Part shown: positions 16,540 to 25,993 of the stretch, piece after piece
Layout: every line of letters begins with the position of its first letter
How positions within the stretch are numbered: the first letter of the stretch is position 1
Assembly: GCA_023957775.1 (NCBI GenBank)
Contig: JAMLGR010000005.1
Span: 62,001-126,000 of the forward strand
Origin: Fimbriimonadaceae bacterium
Lineage (GTDB): Bacteria; Armatimonadota; Fimbriimonadia; Fimbriimonadales; Fimbriimonadaceae
Reading direction: 5' to 3'
DNA length: 64,000 nucleotides
The notes under the pieces: model-generated
Told to the model about the DNA's origin: nothing
Seen by the model: the letters and a program-made list of their open reading frames with translations, nothing else
Database searches by the model: none
Position numbers and translations under genes: made by a program

Positions 16540-19500
16540 ATGGCTAAGCGGGGTACGCCGCTTCGAATCGAATCCGCGTTCGTCAAAGGTTTTCACCCAT
16601 CGGGGCTTCTTGAGGCCCGTTTCGATCGACGAGCGTTTCTCGCCGGCGCCGCCGGCGCCGCGATGGGGGCCTCGGCCGTCGCTCAAGCCGCGAAGGGTGG
16701 CGGAAAGATCAGCGTCGCGCGCACGCTCGCGCCGGACGACACGCTGCGCAAAGCGGTCGTCCGGTGCGGCGACCTCCGCTGGACCATCGACACGGCCCTG
16801 TTCGAAGGCAAGCCTCGCCTGACCGTCGACGAAAAAGACGGCCGGACCCGCGTGACTCTCACCGGAGCGAAGCTTCCCGGCACGGCCTTCCAGCTCGCGT
16901 TCGAGGCCGAGATCCGGCCGAGCCTCTCGGGCCCCGTCCTGTCCGTCGGCTTCCAAGACACGGGCGTCGCCGGCGCGACCTGGGCCGCGGAGGCGCCGTT
17001 TGCCGCCTGGCTCCGCGGCGAGGCGCCCCTGGAGGCCTCGCTCACGCGACGCGAGATCCAACTCCTCACGGGCGGCAGCGCGAAGCCGCTGGCCCCGCAG
17101 GCGATCATCGTCGTGGCGGGCGGAGGGACCCTCCGTTTCGAACCCCAGAACGGCTTCGTCGTCGACGCTCCGACTCGCGTCCTCGCGGACGGACGGACGC
17201 TGCCCCTCGCCGCACTGGCCCTGAGCCCGATGCCCAAGGGCGCCCCGACGATGGTCTCGCGCGCGGACGCTCCCTTCACGGTGCTCTCGGGGCCGGGAGG
17301 CGCGGATTGCCTCGTGCCCGTGTCTCTGGGGGACCAAGCCGTCTGGTCGATCGATGGAACGATCGGCGACCTCCAGGACCTCCGCCTCGAGCTGCACGGC
17401 AAGCGCGCAGGGCTCCTGGTCTCCGGCAACGGCGGTTGCACGCTCACCGCCTCGGGCTTGGCCCTCGGCTTGGTGCGGACGCGGTTCGCAAAACTCCTGG
17501 GCGCCGAGGCCGACCACCACGTGCTGGCCGCGGACCTGGCGAAGGAAGGCGCGTGGCTCGACCTCGGCGGATGCGGTCTCGAGCTGGGACCGGGCGCCGA
17601 CGGGCTCCTCGCCCAGATCGGACCCGACGGACAGCCCCAACTGGAGTTCGACGGTTCCATGCGACGGTTCGCCGCAGGCTTCGACGACGCGATCGTCGGC
17701 GTGCGCGGAGGCGAGCTGGTCCCGCTCGAGTTCGAGGTGGGGGCCCAGCAGCGCCAGACTCCCCCGCCCACGCGGCAAGTGCCGCCCACGCGACAGGTGC
17801 CCACCCGCACGCAGACGCCCAGCCGCGTGCAGATGCGGCCCGGGCTCCTGCAGGCCCTGTTGCGCCTGCCGTTCCGCATCGACGTCGTGCGGCGCGAGGA
17901 CATGCTCGCGCTCTCGTTCGAGTTCATCAACCTCTCGCTGCAGGTCGGCTCGGGGGCTCCGCGCCTCGTGCGGGCCAATGCGAGCAAGCCCGCCTACCTC
18001 GTCGTCCACTTCCCCTCGCAGTCGCTCGCGGAGCGGACCTTCGAGGAGAACGACCAAGGCGGCCCGGTGCTGGGCGACATCCGCCCTGTTCCCTCGCGGC
18101 TATCGGGTCCGACGCGCCTCGTGTTCTTCGTGCCGACCACGGTGCCGTACATCGTGTTCAACCTGAGCGGCGAGGACGGCAAGGGCAAGAACGGGCTGCT
18201 CGACTGGTCGAAGCTGAGGCCGAACATCATCCCCACGGCCGTGTCGCCGCTGGGCTCGAACCCGCGGCTGAGGATCGACCCGGGATTCATCAACCCGCTG
18301 GAACGGGTGAAAATCGGCGGCCTGTCCGCCACGCCCCCTCCCGGCAACCTCCGCGCCGTGCCGCCCCCCGACGAGACCTCCGGCATCGTCGCGTCGATCG
18401 GCGGGCTGCTGGCCCGACGCGGACAGGACCGCCGCCTCGCCACGCCGCCGCCGCAGGACCGCCGGCTCATCCTTCCGAACCAGCGGACCATCCAGAAGAT
18501 CGAGGACCAACTGGGGCAGATCGCGCCCAACCTCGACCCCACCCTCATTCTCAAGCTCATCCCCGTCTCGCGGATGCCGATCGACGGCTCGCCGTACTAC
18601 ACCGCCATCGAAATGCCCGCGCGGCTCTACCTTTCGCCCAACGAGCTGTCCGGCTGGGCGCACCGCGCCGACGTGTTCGCTCCCGGTGGCCGCGCGGAGC
18701 TGTGGCACACGCGCCTCGGCGTCCAGCAGGCCAACGGGGTGAAGGAAGGCCCCACGACCGTGCGCGCCGTGGATGCCGTGGACTACGACGCGGACATGGG
18801 CGAGATCATCATGCCCGGCGAGATGAACCAGGCGATGCTGCGCGAGGACCGGGTCGGACTCGTCGACAACATGACCCACCGCGAACTCGCCAAGGACTCC
18901 AGGCCGTTCCCCGTCGAGCGCCTGATGCTGACCCCGCTCGGCGGCTACCTGAAGGGCGAGGGCACGTGGGACGAGGTCTGGCAGCGCGAGCAGCGCAAGT
19001 ACGTGGACTCGTTCATCATGGCGTGGGCGCACAAGGCGACCCTCGGCAGAGACCACTACGTCAAGGTCGTCAAGCGCGGCTACCTCTATCCCACGGGCCA
19101 CCCCGCCGCGTTGGTCTTCGTCAGCGAACGCAAAGTCCAGCAGACGCCCCAAGGGCCCGTGATCGCCTTCACCCGCAAGAAGGTGTACGCGATCGTTAGG
19201 GTGCCTAAGCTTTCGTACAACGCGAACCAGCAACGCGAACTCGGATTCCGGACGCTCGAATGCCTCACGCTCGAAACGCCCCCGCTCACGATCAGCGCGG
19301 GCGCGATTCCGGGCACCACGGCTTTCTGGATGCGCACGTCGGGCGGGCCGTTCCTGTTCCACATGCGCGGCGAGGACGTCGAGGGGCGCCCCGTCGAGTG
19401 GACGATGCCGATGATCTTCGTGCGCAGCGTGGATCCCAACCTCCCGAACGCCGCGCAGACGTACCAGAACAACTACAACGCCGCGCACCTGCACTACGTC

Positions 19501-21264
19501 AACGGCCCGGACGCCCAGCCGACGCGCCGCCACAAGACCAACGGCCAGAAGGCGGCGTTCGCACCGGACGACACCGGCAAGGAGTCCACCGCGTTCCCGC
19601 TCGAGGAGCTGTTCTTCGAGGGCAAGTGGATCGGAGAGACCGGACAGAAGGACTTCGCAAAGTTCCAGTGCATCCTGCACACCGCGAAGGTGAAGGTCCA
19701 GGCGATGCAGTACATGGCGGGGGCGGACAACGGCCCCGTCGAAGTGGCGATCCCCACGGTGTACAAGCAGGCGGGTTTCGGCGGGGCCAACGCCGCCAAG
19801 GCGTTCTTCGAAGTGCCGTCCGCAAAGGAGATCACCGCCGGCAGCGACACGACGAAGACGGGCGGACTGGTCAACCTCGACCAGAAGATCAGCGCGTTCA
19901 CCAAGGGCAAGGGGCCGGTCGGCGGGGCGTTGCAGCAGGTGCTCGGGGGCAACACGCGCCCCGAGGACTTCATGCCCGACACGCTCAAGATTCTGGGCGC
20001 GGTGAGTCTGTGGAAGCTTCTTCCCGACACGATTCCGATCACCCCGGGCGACCCCAACGACCCCAACACCCTGAAGAGCCCCCGGCTCGAAGTGAAGTTC
20101 GACAAGGACGGCAACGGCGTGCCGATCCGGGCGAAGGTCGAGTTCCGCTGGTATCCGGTGGTCAACAGTTGGCCGGCGGACAAGCCGCTGCTGATCATCC
20201 CGCCGTGGAGCGCTTCGAACCCGGCGCTGAGTCTCGTGGGAGACGTAAGCGTCGAACTCAAGAGCGGGAACAGCAACTACTCGTTCGTCGGCAGCTTCAA
20301 GAAGTTCCGCGTGGACTGCATCGCCCCGGTGATGTCGTTCATCTACCTCGACTTCGACGAGCTGAAGTTCGAGGCGAAAGCGGGCAGCAGCCCCGCGATC
20401 ACCCTCAAGCCGGACTTCCCGAAGACCACCTTCACGGGGCCGCTCACGTTCGTGCAGAAGCTGCAGGACTTGATCAGCGACGTGATCGGCATTGAGCCCG
20501 ACCCCTACCTGCTCGCGAGCATGGACCCGATGCCGCGGCGGCTCGACGGCTTCGAGTTCAAGCCGTTCTTCGACCTCCAGGCGGGGGTCATCCGCGTCGG
20601 GTTCAAGTTGGGTGTGCCGACCATCGGCGTCGGCGTGCTCACGATCATGAACATCTCGCTGCTGGCCGAGGTGCGGTTGCCGCTCATCGGCTCGGCCCTG
20701 CGCGTCCGGTTCGCGTTCTGCGAGCGGGAGAGCCCGTTCCGCCTGACGGTCATGGGCATCGGCGGCGGCGGGTTCATGGGCATCGAGCTTGGGCCGGAGG
20801 ACGTGGAGCTGCTCGAAGCGTCCTTCGAGTTCGGCGCGGCGATCGCCCTCGACATCGGCGTGGCCAGCGGCAGCATCTCGCTGATGGCCGGCATCTACTA
20901 CAAGCTCGAGCAGAAGAAGTCCACGCTCACCGGCTACGTGCGGCTCGTGGGCAAACTCAGCGTGCTGGGGTTGGTGCGGATCAGCATCGAGTTCTATCTC
21001 GAGCTCACGTACGAGTTCGACACGGATCGGTGCTTCGGCACGGCGACGGTCACCGTGGAGATCGAGGTGCTGTTCTTCAGCTTCGACGTCTCGATGACCG
21101 TGCAGAAGCAGTTCGCGGGCGGCAAGTCCGGAAGCGCGCCGGAACCGCTCTACGCATCGATGGATCCCGAGGCCTTGCCGCAGGCCAGCGCATCGCAAAT
21201 GACTTTCACTCAGGCCGTCAGCAAGTCTGAGTGGGAAACGATCTACACCGGAGCATTCGCATGA
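16540..21264 (+). CDS. Giant Tat-exported protein of unknown function, 1574 aa
   Basis: ATG 16540 follows AAAGGAG with 6-nt spacing. A long n-region leads to a twin-arginine motif (FDRRAFLAG, arginines near 30-31) and a hydrophobic core (AGAAGAAMGASAVAQAA), so Tat export is likely. Residues 60-400 look beta-rich; a Pro-rich linker with repeated PTRQVP follows near 405-430. A central domain carries VERLMLTPLGGYL, WAHKATLGRDHYVKVVKRGY and YPTGHPAALVFVSERKVQ. The last 330 residues are strikingly hydrophobic and beta-prone (GIGGGGFMGIELGPEDVE, LMAGIYYKLEQKKSTLTGYV, VEIEVLFFSFDVSMTVQKQF). I recall uncharacterised large proteins with similar segments in other bacteria but can name no family. It overlaps the next giant gene by 4 nt (ATGA). 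Confidence 0.85.
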   Translation: MAKRGTPLRIESAFVKGFHPSGLLEARFDRRAFLAGAAGAAMGASAVAQAAKGGGKISVARTLAPDDTLRKAVVRCGDLRWTIDTALFEGKPRLTVDEKDGRTRVTLTGAKLPGTAFQLAFEAEIRPSLSGPVLSVGFQDTGVAGATWAAEAPFAAWLRGEAPLEASLTRREIQLLTGGSAKPLAPQAIIVVAGGGTLRFEPQNGFVVDAPTRVLADGRTLPLAALALSPMPKGAPTMVSRADAPFTVLSGPGGADCLVPVSLGDQAVWSIDGTIGDLQDLRLELHGKRAGLLVSGNGGCTLTASGLALGLVRTRFAKLLGAEADHHVLAADLAKEGAWLDLGGCGLELGPGADGLLAQIGPDGQPQLEFDGSMRRFAAGFDDAIVGVRGGELVPLEFEVGAQQRQTPPPTRQVPPTRQVPTRTQTPSRVQMRPGLLQALLRLPFRIDVVRREDMLALSFEFINLSLQVGSGAPRLVRANASKPAYLVVHFPSQSLAERTFEENDQGGPVLGDIRPVPSRLSGPTRLVFFVPTTVPYIVFNLSGEDGKGKNGLLDWSKLRPNIIPTAVSPLGSNPRLRIDPGFINPLERVKIGGLSATPPPGNLRAVPPPDETSGIVASIGGLLARRGQDRRLATPPPQDRRLILPNQRTIQKIEDQLGQIAPNLDPTLILKLIPVSRMPIDGSPYYTAIEMPARLYLSPNELSGWAHRADVFAPGGRAELWHTRLGVQQANGVKEGPTTVRAVDAVDYDADMGEIIMPGEMNQAMLREDRVGLVDNMTHRELAKDSRPFPVERLMLTPLGGYLKGEGTWDEVWQREQRKYVDSFIMAWAHKATLGRDHYVKVVKRGYLYPTGHPAALVFVSERKVQQTPQGPVIAFTRKKVYAIVRVPKLSYNANQQRELGFRTLECLTLETPPLTISAGAIPGTTAFWMRTSGGPFLFHMRGEDVEGRPVEWTMPMIFVRSVDPNLPNAAQTYQNNYNAAHLHYVNGPDAQPTRRHKTNGQKAAFAPDDTGKESTAFPLEELFFEGKWIGETGQKDFAKFQCILHTAKVKVQAMQYMAGADNGPVEVAIPTVYKQAGFGGANAAKAFFEVPSAKEITAGSDTTKTGGLVNLDQKISAFTKGKGPVGGALQQVLGGNTRPEDFMPDTLKILGAVSLWKLLPDTIPITPGDPNDPNTLKSPRLEVKFDKDGNGVPIRAKVEFRWYPVVNSWPADKPLLIIPPWSASNPALSLVGDVSVELKSGNSNYSFVGSFKKFRVDCIAPVMSFIYLDFDELKFEAKAGSSPAITLKPDFPKTTFTGPLTFVQKLQDLISDVIGIEPDPYLLASMDPMPRRLDGFEFKPFFDLQAGVIRVGFKLGVPTIGVGVLTIMNISLLAEVRLPLIGSALRVRFAFCERESPFRLTVMGIGGGGFMGIELGPEDVELLEASFEFGAAIALDIGVASGSISLMAGIYYKLEQKKSTLTGYVRLVGKLSVLGLVRISIEFYLELTYEFDTDRCFGTATVTVEIEVLFFSFDVSMTVQKQFAGGKSGSAPEPLYASMDPEALPQASASQMTFTQAVSKSEWETIYTGAFA

Positions 21265-24200
21265 GGCTCGAAGCCATCTGGACCGCCCTTCCCGTCGCCG
21301 TCAGCGGCAACACGCTGAAGCTGTCGGTCTTCGTCTCGCACCGTTTGTACGGTCCTCCCGCAACGACTCTGGGCGCGGGCGGGTTCACCGACGTCCTCGG
21401 ATGGGCGGGCAAGAACGTCAAGTTCAACGTCCGCTTCGGCGGAGGCCCTCCCGTGCCCGCGACCGTGGTTTCGGCGATCAACGCGCAACTGCACGCCGCC
21501 GCGTTTCCGGGCACGACACCCGTGCGCGGGAATGCGCCCACCGATCCGCCCCAGCGCTTCCAGCGGATGGCTCAGCGCGAGATGCAGTCGTACTCGGCCG
21601 CGGCCCTGGGCATCTTGCTGCGCGGCACGTACCAGGGGGCCGCGACCCTCAGCCCCACCGATCGCATCGATGCCGACCAGATCGTCAACACGACGCTCGC
21701 GTGGGCCGATCCGCTGCGCCCAAGGCGGCCCTACACCGAGGCGCAGCTCCTGCCCACGCAGTACGTGAACCTCGGCTCGGCGAGGATCAAGAAGGGCGAC
21801 CGGCGCTCGTTCGCCGCCGTGTGGGCCGAGGCCGAGAAGCGCGAGGCCGACTCCATGCGCAAGGAGATGGACTCCGCGCTGAAGGCGTATCGCAACTCGG
21901 GCGGCGCCGCGCCTCCCAACACCCCGGCGGGTTGGCGTTTGCTGGCCTACGAGTGCAAGCGGTTCTTCGAGTCGATGGCCCCGACCAAGAACCACCCGAA
22001 GTACGGCGTGGTCCACGCGGCGGTCAACGTGCCCGAACCCAGTTTCGACTACCACGACGCGCAGTCGCTCGTGGCCAACCACCCGTCGCTCATGCGCGCG
22101 CTGGGATTCGTGTTCGATCTCGAGGTGCCGCTGCCCGCGGGGTTGCCCGCCAGTGGCGAAGTGCGCGTGGAGCCCGTCTACACCAAGGCCCCGGACACGG
22201 TGGACCGCACGCCGAAGACGGCCTACCAGTTCGTGCCGGGCCAACTGTTCCTGCCCAAGCCCAAGGCCGGCTCCGAGCTGGGCGTCGGGTATCTGAAGAT
22301 CGGCGGGGCGCCTTACTTCACCGCGCAGTACGACATCGATTCCGGCGCGCTGAAGCTGATGGACTTCGTGCAGAACATGCGCAACGCGCTGCAGGTGCGA
22401 AAGCAGGTGGAGCCCACGAATCCGCCCCGCAAGCAGCAGCTCCTGCCCGGAACCGAGACGCTCGATCTCGACAACTCGGAGATCGGGCGCAGCAAGGTCA
22501 CGCTTCCCGCCCTCCGCACGACCGGCATCTCGCTGTACCGGAACGAGCGGGCGCAGAAGATCAAAGCCGTGTTCCAAAAGGCGATGGCGATGCAGGCCGA
22601 CCTGGCGCCCGCGACCAAGGCGTTCGATTACGACGACGTCGTCCGTGGATACCGGGTGGACGTGTTCGACCGAGGGGCTTGGCGGCCCCTGATGGGGAGG
22701 GTTGGCGGCTACAACCTCAAGGGCATCCAAGTGCCCGCGGCCGGGCAGAACGGCGCGCCGTTCGACGAGGCGTGGATGTCCTCGGCGATGACCTCTTCGC
22801 CGAGCAAGCCGGGCGATCCTCCCGCGACGGGGCCGGTGAAGGTCCACGAAGCGGTTTGGAGCTGGCACGGTTGGAGCTTGGCGGTCGAACGCCCCGGCCA
22901 GGCGATGGACGATCTCGGAAAGCCCACCCAGGGCTCGAACAAGCTCGATCCCAACTTCCCGGTCGCGATGAACTTCCAGGTGCCCCCGGGGTCGTTGCCG
23001 ACCTTGCGGTTCGGGCACACGTACAAGATGCGCGCGCGCGCCGTCGATCTGGCGGGCAACAGCCTGCCACCCAACGCGCCGACGCTGGGCGGACCCGGGT
23101 TCGAAACGCCCGAGGCTCCCTACCTCCGGTTCGATCCGGTGCTTTCCCCGCAACTGGTCAACTACAAGGTCCCGGGGAACGCCGATCCGGTCAAGGACAC
23201 CACGGCGGGCGCGGCGGAGAACCAGATCGTCATCCGCAAGTTCAAGGGCGATCCCACGATTCGGCCCAGCCGCCGCGAGGTGTTCCCGCCTTACGGCTCG
23301 GTCTCGCTTTCGGAAACGCACGGCATGTTCGACCTGCCCAACGGCAAGATGGACCCCGCCGCCTATCCCAACGTCATCGTGCCGCGCGAAGGCAAATCCG
23401 CGCCGCCCGAGGTGACGGGCTCGATGAGCGACGTGCCGTATCTGCCGGACCCGCTCTCGTTCGGCTACTGCGTCCAGTTCACGCCGCTGCCGTTCCCCAA
23501 CGCGCCGACGGGCGTGAAGTTCGCACTCGGGAAGTTCCCCAGCGCGGGTTGGCCGAAGATCGGGACGGGCACGCTGCAGATCGTCTCGAACCCGGGTCCC
23601 GCCTCGCCCGCCCCGGTGGTCTCTGGAGGGAACGTCACGCTTGGGTTGCGGCCCGGCGAAGTGGTCAAGGCGCTCGTCAGTTCCTCGCTGGGGAACCAGA
23701 GCGCGCTGAATCTGATGGGGCTTTGGAACTGGCTGCCGCCGGCCACCCAGGCCTCCCACCAGGACGCCGCCCTGCAGGGCCGCATGTGGCTGATGACGCC
23801 CTACCGGGAGGTGACGCTGGTTCACGCGGTCCAGATCCCGGAGGCGCCCGCCCAGATCCTGTTCTTCAAGGCTTACCGTTCGCCGGGCGACACGTCCGTG
23901 CGCATCGGCGACAACGAGCAGACCGCGATGGTGACCCACGCGTGGAGCACGGTCGAGGTCGAGGCGATGGCCCAGTGGGAGGACGAGCTCGACCTCATCG
24001 AGGAGCCCATCCGCACGACGCTGAAGCGCAAGGTGGACATGACGGCGTTCAAAGTGGGCATCAACCGCGATGAATTCCTGCACCGGTTCGTGGAGCGGCA
24101 CGAGATCGGCGACACGAAGTACCACAACGTCACCTACACGTTGCGCGCGGCCAGCCGCTTCCGCGACTACTTTCCCTCGCAGATCACGGAGTTCACGCTG

Positions 24201-25400
24201 GACACGGTGGGCGACATTCCCAAGACGGTGCTGGGGCGCAACCTGCCGGCGCCGGTGAAGGGGACGCTGAACTTCGACGCGGTCAGCACGGCGCGGCCGG
24301 ACGTGCCTTTGATCGAGTACATCGTGCCGACGTTCGGCTGGTCGCGGCCTTCGGTGCCGACGGGCCAGCGCTCGATTCGCGACGGCGGGGGGCTGCGCAT
24401 CTACCTGCGCCGGCCGTGGTTCTCGTCGGGCAACGGCGAGCGGCTGGCGATCGTGCTGCCGTCCGGGGCGTACGAGGGTGCGAAGGCGCCCGCGGGCATG
24501 CCGAACGCGGCGGAGTACCCCTACGTGACGCTGTTCGGCGCCGATCCGACGAACAAGAGCGGCAACGTGCACGCGCGGCCGCTGTCGAACCACTTCCCGG
24601 GGGCGGCGCCCGCCGGGAAGTACCTGAAGCTCGAGGAGAACCCCGCGTTGAACGTGGGAGCGGTCTCGGTGCCGGTGCAGTTCGACGCGGAGCGCCAGCT
24701 TTGGTTTGCGGACGTGCAGATCGACGCGGGGAACGCGGCGTACATGCCGTTCGTGCGGCTCGCGCTCGCGCGCTACCAGGAGTTCTCGGTGCCGGGTCTG
24801 GAGTTGAGCCGCGTGGCGGTCGCCGACTTCATGCAGCTCGCGCCGGATCGGTCCGCGACCGTGACGTACCTGTCCGACACGCGGTTCAAGGTCGTGGTGA
24901 GCGGCGTCGGCACGGCGGACGGGAGCCCTCCCGGCCGGGTCATCGTGGGGACGGTGGAAGTGTCCCCGGGAACGTACGACGGCAAGGCCGTGACGGACGA
25001 GGAGACGGGCTGGCGTCCGGTGGTGGTGGGCGGGAAGGACCTGGAGAAGACGATTCCGCTGACCCCGGCGCTCAACCGCGTGATCATCGGCCGTCCGCCT
25101 CCCGAGGAGGAAGGGGTCGAGGAGCAGCCGCTCGAGGCCGGGCAGGGTCGTGTGGCGGTTCCGCCTCCCAATCAAGGACGGGTGATCAACCCCCAGATCC
25201 GGCCGACGGTGCAGGAGGGTCCCGGCGAGTTCACGTTGCCCGGTCAGAGAGGTGCGGCGAAGTACCGACTGGTGCTGCGCGAGTACGAGGTGTATCTCAG
25301 CGACTTCCCGGAGCCGGTCATCGAGATGCCCCCGACGACCGCCGCCCCGCCCCCCACGCGCGGCCGCTTGGTGTACATGGACGTGATCCCCTTGGCCTAG
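21261..25400 (+). CDS. Giant protein of unknown function, 1379 aa, partner of the preceding gene
   Basis: ATG 21261 overlaps the preceding stop (ATGA), indicating translational coupling. There is no signal peptide or TM helix. Segments that look conserved include FDYHDAQSLVANHPSLMRAL with GFVFDLEVPLP (residues 255-290), GHTYKMRARAVDLAGNSLPP (about 590), a run SETHGMFDLPNGKMDP, and a C-terminal YRLVLREYEVYLSDFPE. It appears to be a multidomain, mostly beta, structural-type protein with fibronectin/immunoglobulin-like pieces, but no catalytic motif is evident. The first partner has a Tat signal and this one does not, so this subunit may stay cytoplasmic, use another route or be carried with its partner. 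Function unknown. The gene ends 28 nt before tRNA-Leu. Confidence 0.85.
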   Translation: MRLEAIWTALPVAVSGNTLKLSVFVSHRLYGPPATTLGAGGFTDVLGWAGKNVKFNVRFGGGPPVPATVVSAINAQLHAAAFPGTTPVRGNAPTDPPQRFQRMAQREMQSYSAAALGILLRGTYQGAATLSPTDRIDADQIVNTTLAWADPLRPRRPYTEAQLLPTQYVNLGSARIKKGDRRSFAAVWAEAEKREADSMRKEMDSALKAYRNSGGAAPPNTPAGWRLLAYECKRFFESMAPTKNHPKYGVVHAAVNVPEPSFDYHDAQSLVANHPSLMRALGFVFDLEVPLPAGLPASGEVRVEPVYTKAPDTVDRTPKTAYQFVPGQLFLPKPKAGSELGVGYLKIGGAPYFTAQYDIDSGALKLMDFVQNMRNALQVRKQVEPTNPPRKQQLLPGTETLDLDNSEIGRSKVTLPALRTTGISLYRNERAQKIKAVFQKAMAMQADLAPATKAFDYDDVVRGYRVDVFDRGAWRPLMGRVGGYNLKGIQVPAAGQNGAPFDEAWMSSAMTSSPSKPGDPPATGPVKVHEAVWSWHGWSLAVERPGQAMDDLGKPTQGSNKLDPNFPVAMNFQVPPGSLPTLRFGHTYKMRARAVDLAGNSLPPNAPTLGGPGFETPEAPYLRFDPVLSPQLVNYKVPGNADPVKDTTAGAAENQIVIRKFKGDPTIRPSRREVFPPYGSVSLSETHGMFDLPNGKMDPAAYPNVIVPREGKSAPPEVTGSMSDVPYLPDPLSFGYCVQFTPLPFPNAPTGVKFALGKFPSAGWPKIGTGTLQIVSNPGPASPAPVVSGGNVTLGLRPGEVVKALVSSSLGNQSALNLMGLWNWLPPATQASHQDAALQGRMWLMTPYREVTLVHAVQIPEAPAQILFFKAYRSPGDTSVRIGDNEQTAMVTHAWSTVEVEAMAQWEDELDLIEEPIRTTLKRKVDMTAFKVGINRDEFLHRFVERHEIGDTKYHNVTYTLRAASRFRDYFPSQITEFTLDTVGDIPKTVLGRNLPAPVKGTLNFDAVSTARPDVPLIEYIVPTFGWSRPSVPTGQRSIRDGGGLRIYLRRPWFSSGNGERLAIVLPSGAYEGAKAPAGMPNAAEYPYVTLFGADPTNKSGNVHARPLSNHFPGAAPAGKYLKLEENPALNVGAVSVPVQFDAERQLWFADVQIDAGNAAYMPFVRLALARYQEFSVPGLELSRVAVADFMQLAPDRSATVTYLSDTRFKVVVSGVGTADGSPPGRVIVGTVEVSPGTYDGKAVTDEETGWRPVVVGGKDLEKTIPLTPALNRVIIGRPPPEEEGVEEQPLEAGQGRVAVPPPNQGRVINPQIRPTVQEGPGEFTLPGQRGAAKYRLVLREYEVYLSDFPEPVIEMPPTTAAPPPTRGRLVYMDVIPLA

Positions 25401-25419
25401 GTCGACCGAGAGGTATAAT
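25392..25419 (+). promoter_or_regulatory. Promoter of tRNA-Leu
   Basis: TTGGCC (25392-25397), 16-nt spacer, perfect TATAAT (25414-25419), 9 nt before the mature tRNA 5' end. It overlaps the last codons of the giant gene. Confidence 0.75.
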
Positions 25420-25428
25420 GTCCCTCGC

Positions 25429-25514
25429 GCGCGGGTGGTGAAATTGGTAGACACGCTACCTTGAGGTGGTAGTGCCCACAAAGCGTGAAGGTTCGAGTCC
25501 TTTCCCGCGCACCA
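25429..25514 (+). tRNA. tRNA-Leu(GAG)
   Basis: 86 nt with acceptor stem GCGCGGG/CCCGCGC, class II variable arm, T-loop GTTCGAGTC and an encoded CCA end. The anticodon loop CTTGAGG gives GAG, reading CUC/CUU leucine codons. Its 3' end (25502-25514) is duplicated at 32049-32061, so it is the attachment site of the island that follows. Confidence 0.97.
25502..25514 (+). other. attL-like site (tRNA 3' end, TTCCCGCGCACCA)
   Basis: Thirteen bases of the tRNA-Leu 3' end that recur exactly and in the same orientation at 32049-32061, bounding 6.5 kb of more AT-rich DNA. Confidence 0.75.
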
Positions 25515-25683
25515 TTTTTTTCGCTAGGTTCAATGGAACCTGCAATTGTGGGGGATGTGGTCCACTCTTCTGGGCTACAACGCGTAGACATCTTAACCCG
25601 GGGAGCGCTCCTCCACCGGAGCTGCTGTTCTGCTTCCAGAACGGTCGTCTTGTCCTTGACCGTCCATTGGCTAGGGTAGAGCG
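25515..25683. other. Left end of island, no gene
   Basis: Contains a T-run right after the tRNA, a small hairpin AGGTTCAATGGAACCT, and a candidate promoter (TTGTCC, 16 nt, TAGGGT at 25672-25677, then 6 nt) for the next gene. Confidence 0.4.
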
Positions 25684-25953
25684 ATGAGCGAGTTGCAGTG
25701 GACCTTTCTCTTCCTAGGGCTGTTGGCCATTCTCGCTCAACGATCAGGGGCTGAGGGGGCCGGTTGGCGAGCTTGGCTCGGACTGCCATCGTTCCTTTCC
25801 GCCGCCGGGCTCGTCACGCTGCTACTCGACGTGACCGGCTGGTCTCCGAATTCTCTTTGGATCGCCGGGCCCCCAATTGCGCTGGCAGCTCTTGCCGACG
25901 CGGGTGCACGTCACGGCAAGTACGGGCATCGAGAGTCGCCCGGTCAGCCCTAG
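25684..25953 (+). CDS. Small membrane protein, 89 aa (island)
   Basis: ATG 25684 with TAGGGT exactly 6 nt upstream, the leaderless spacing seen elsewhere in the window. Up to three hydrophobic segments are visible: LQWTFLFLGLLAILA near the N-terminus, SFLSAAGLVTLLLDV in the middle and SLWIAGPPIALAALA after a short loop, followed by a charged tail. No family recognised. It is the first gene of the island and convergent with the minus-strand membrane genes. Confidence 0.55.
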   Translation: MSELQWTFLFLGLLAILAQRSGAEGAGWRAWLGLPSFLSAAGLVTLLLDVTGWSPNSLWIAGPPIALAALADAGARHGKYGHRESPGQP

Positions 25954-25993
25954 CCGGCAGGAGTCGATTGGGCTGAACCTGCTTGCTAGCCCT

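Noticed and set aside
14962-18057. Very long minus-strand open frames opposite real genes (also 1439-4144, 18100-21198, 21243-25481, 37165-40833) and plus-strand ones such as 11838-15407 and 36519-40088
   Set aside because: They read as Arg/Gly/His-rich low-complexity protein antisense or out of frame to well-supported genes. This is the usual effect of high G+C, which removes stop codons.
25526-25541. Terminator just after tRNA-Leu (AGGTTCAATGGAACCT)
   Set aside because: The stem is short, the T-run lies before it and not after, and a much better terminator lies beyond the island at 32073.
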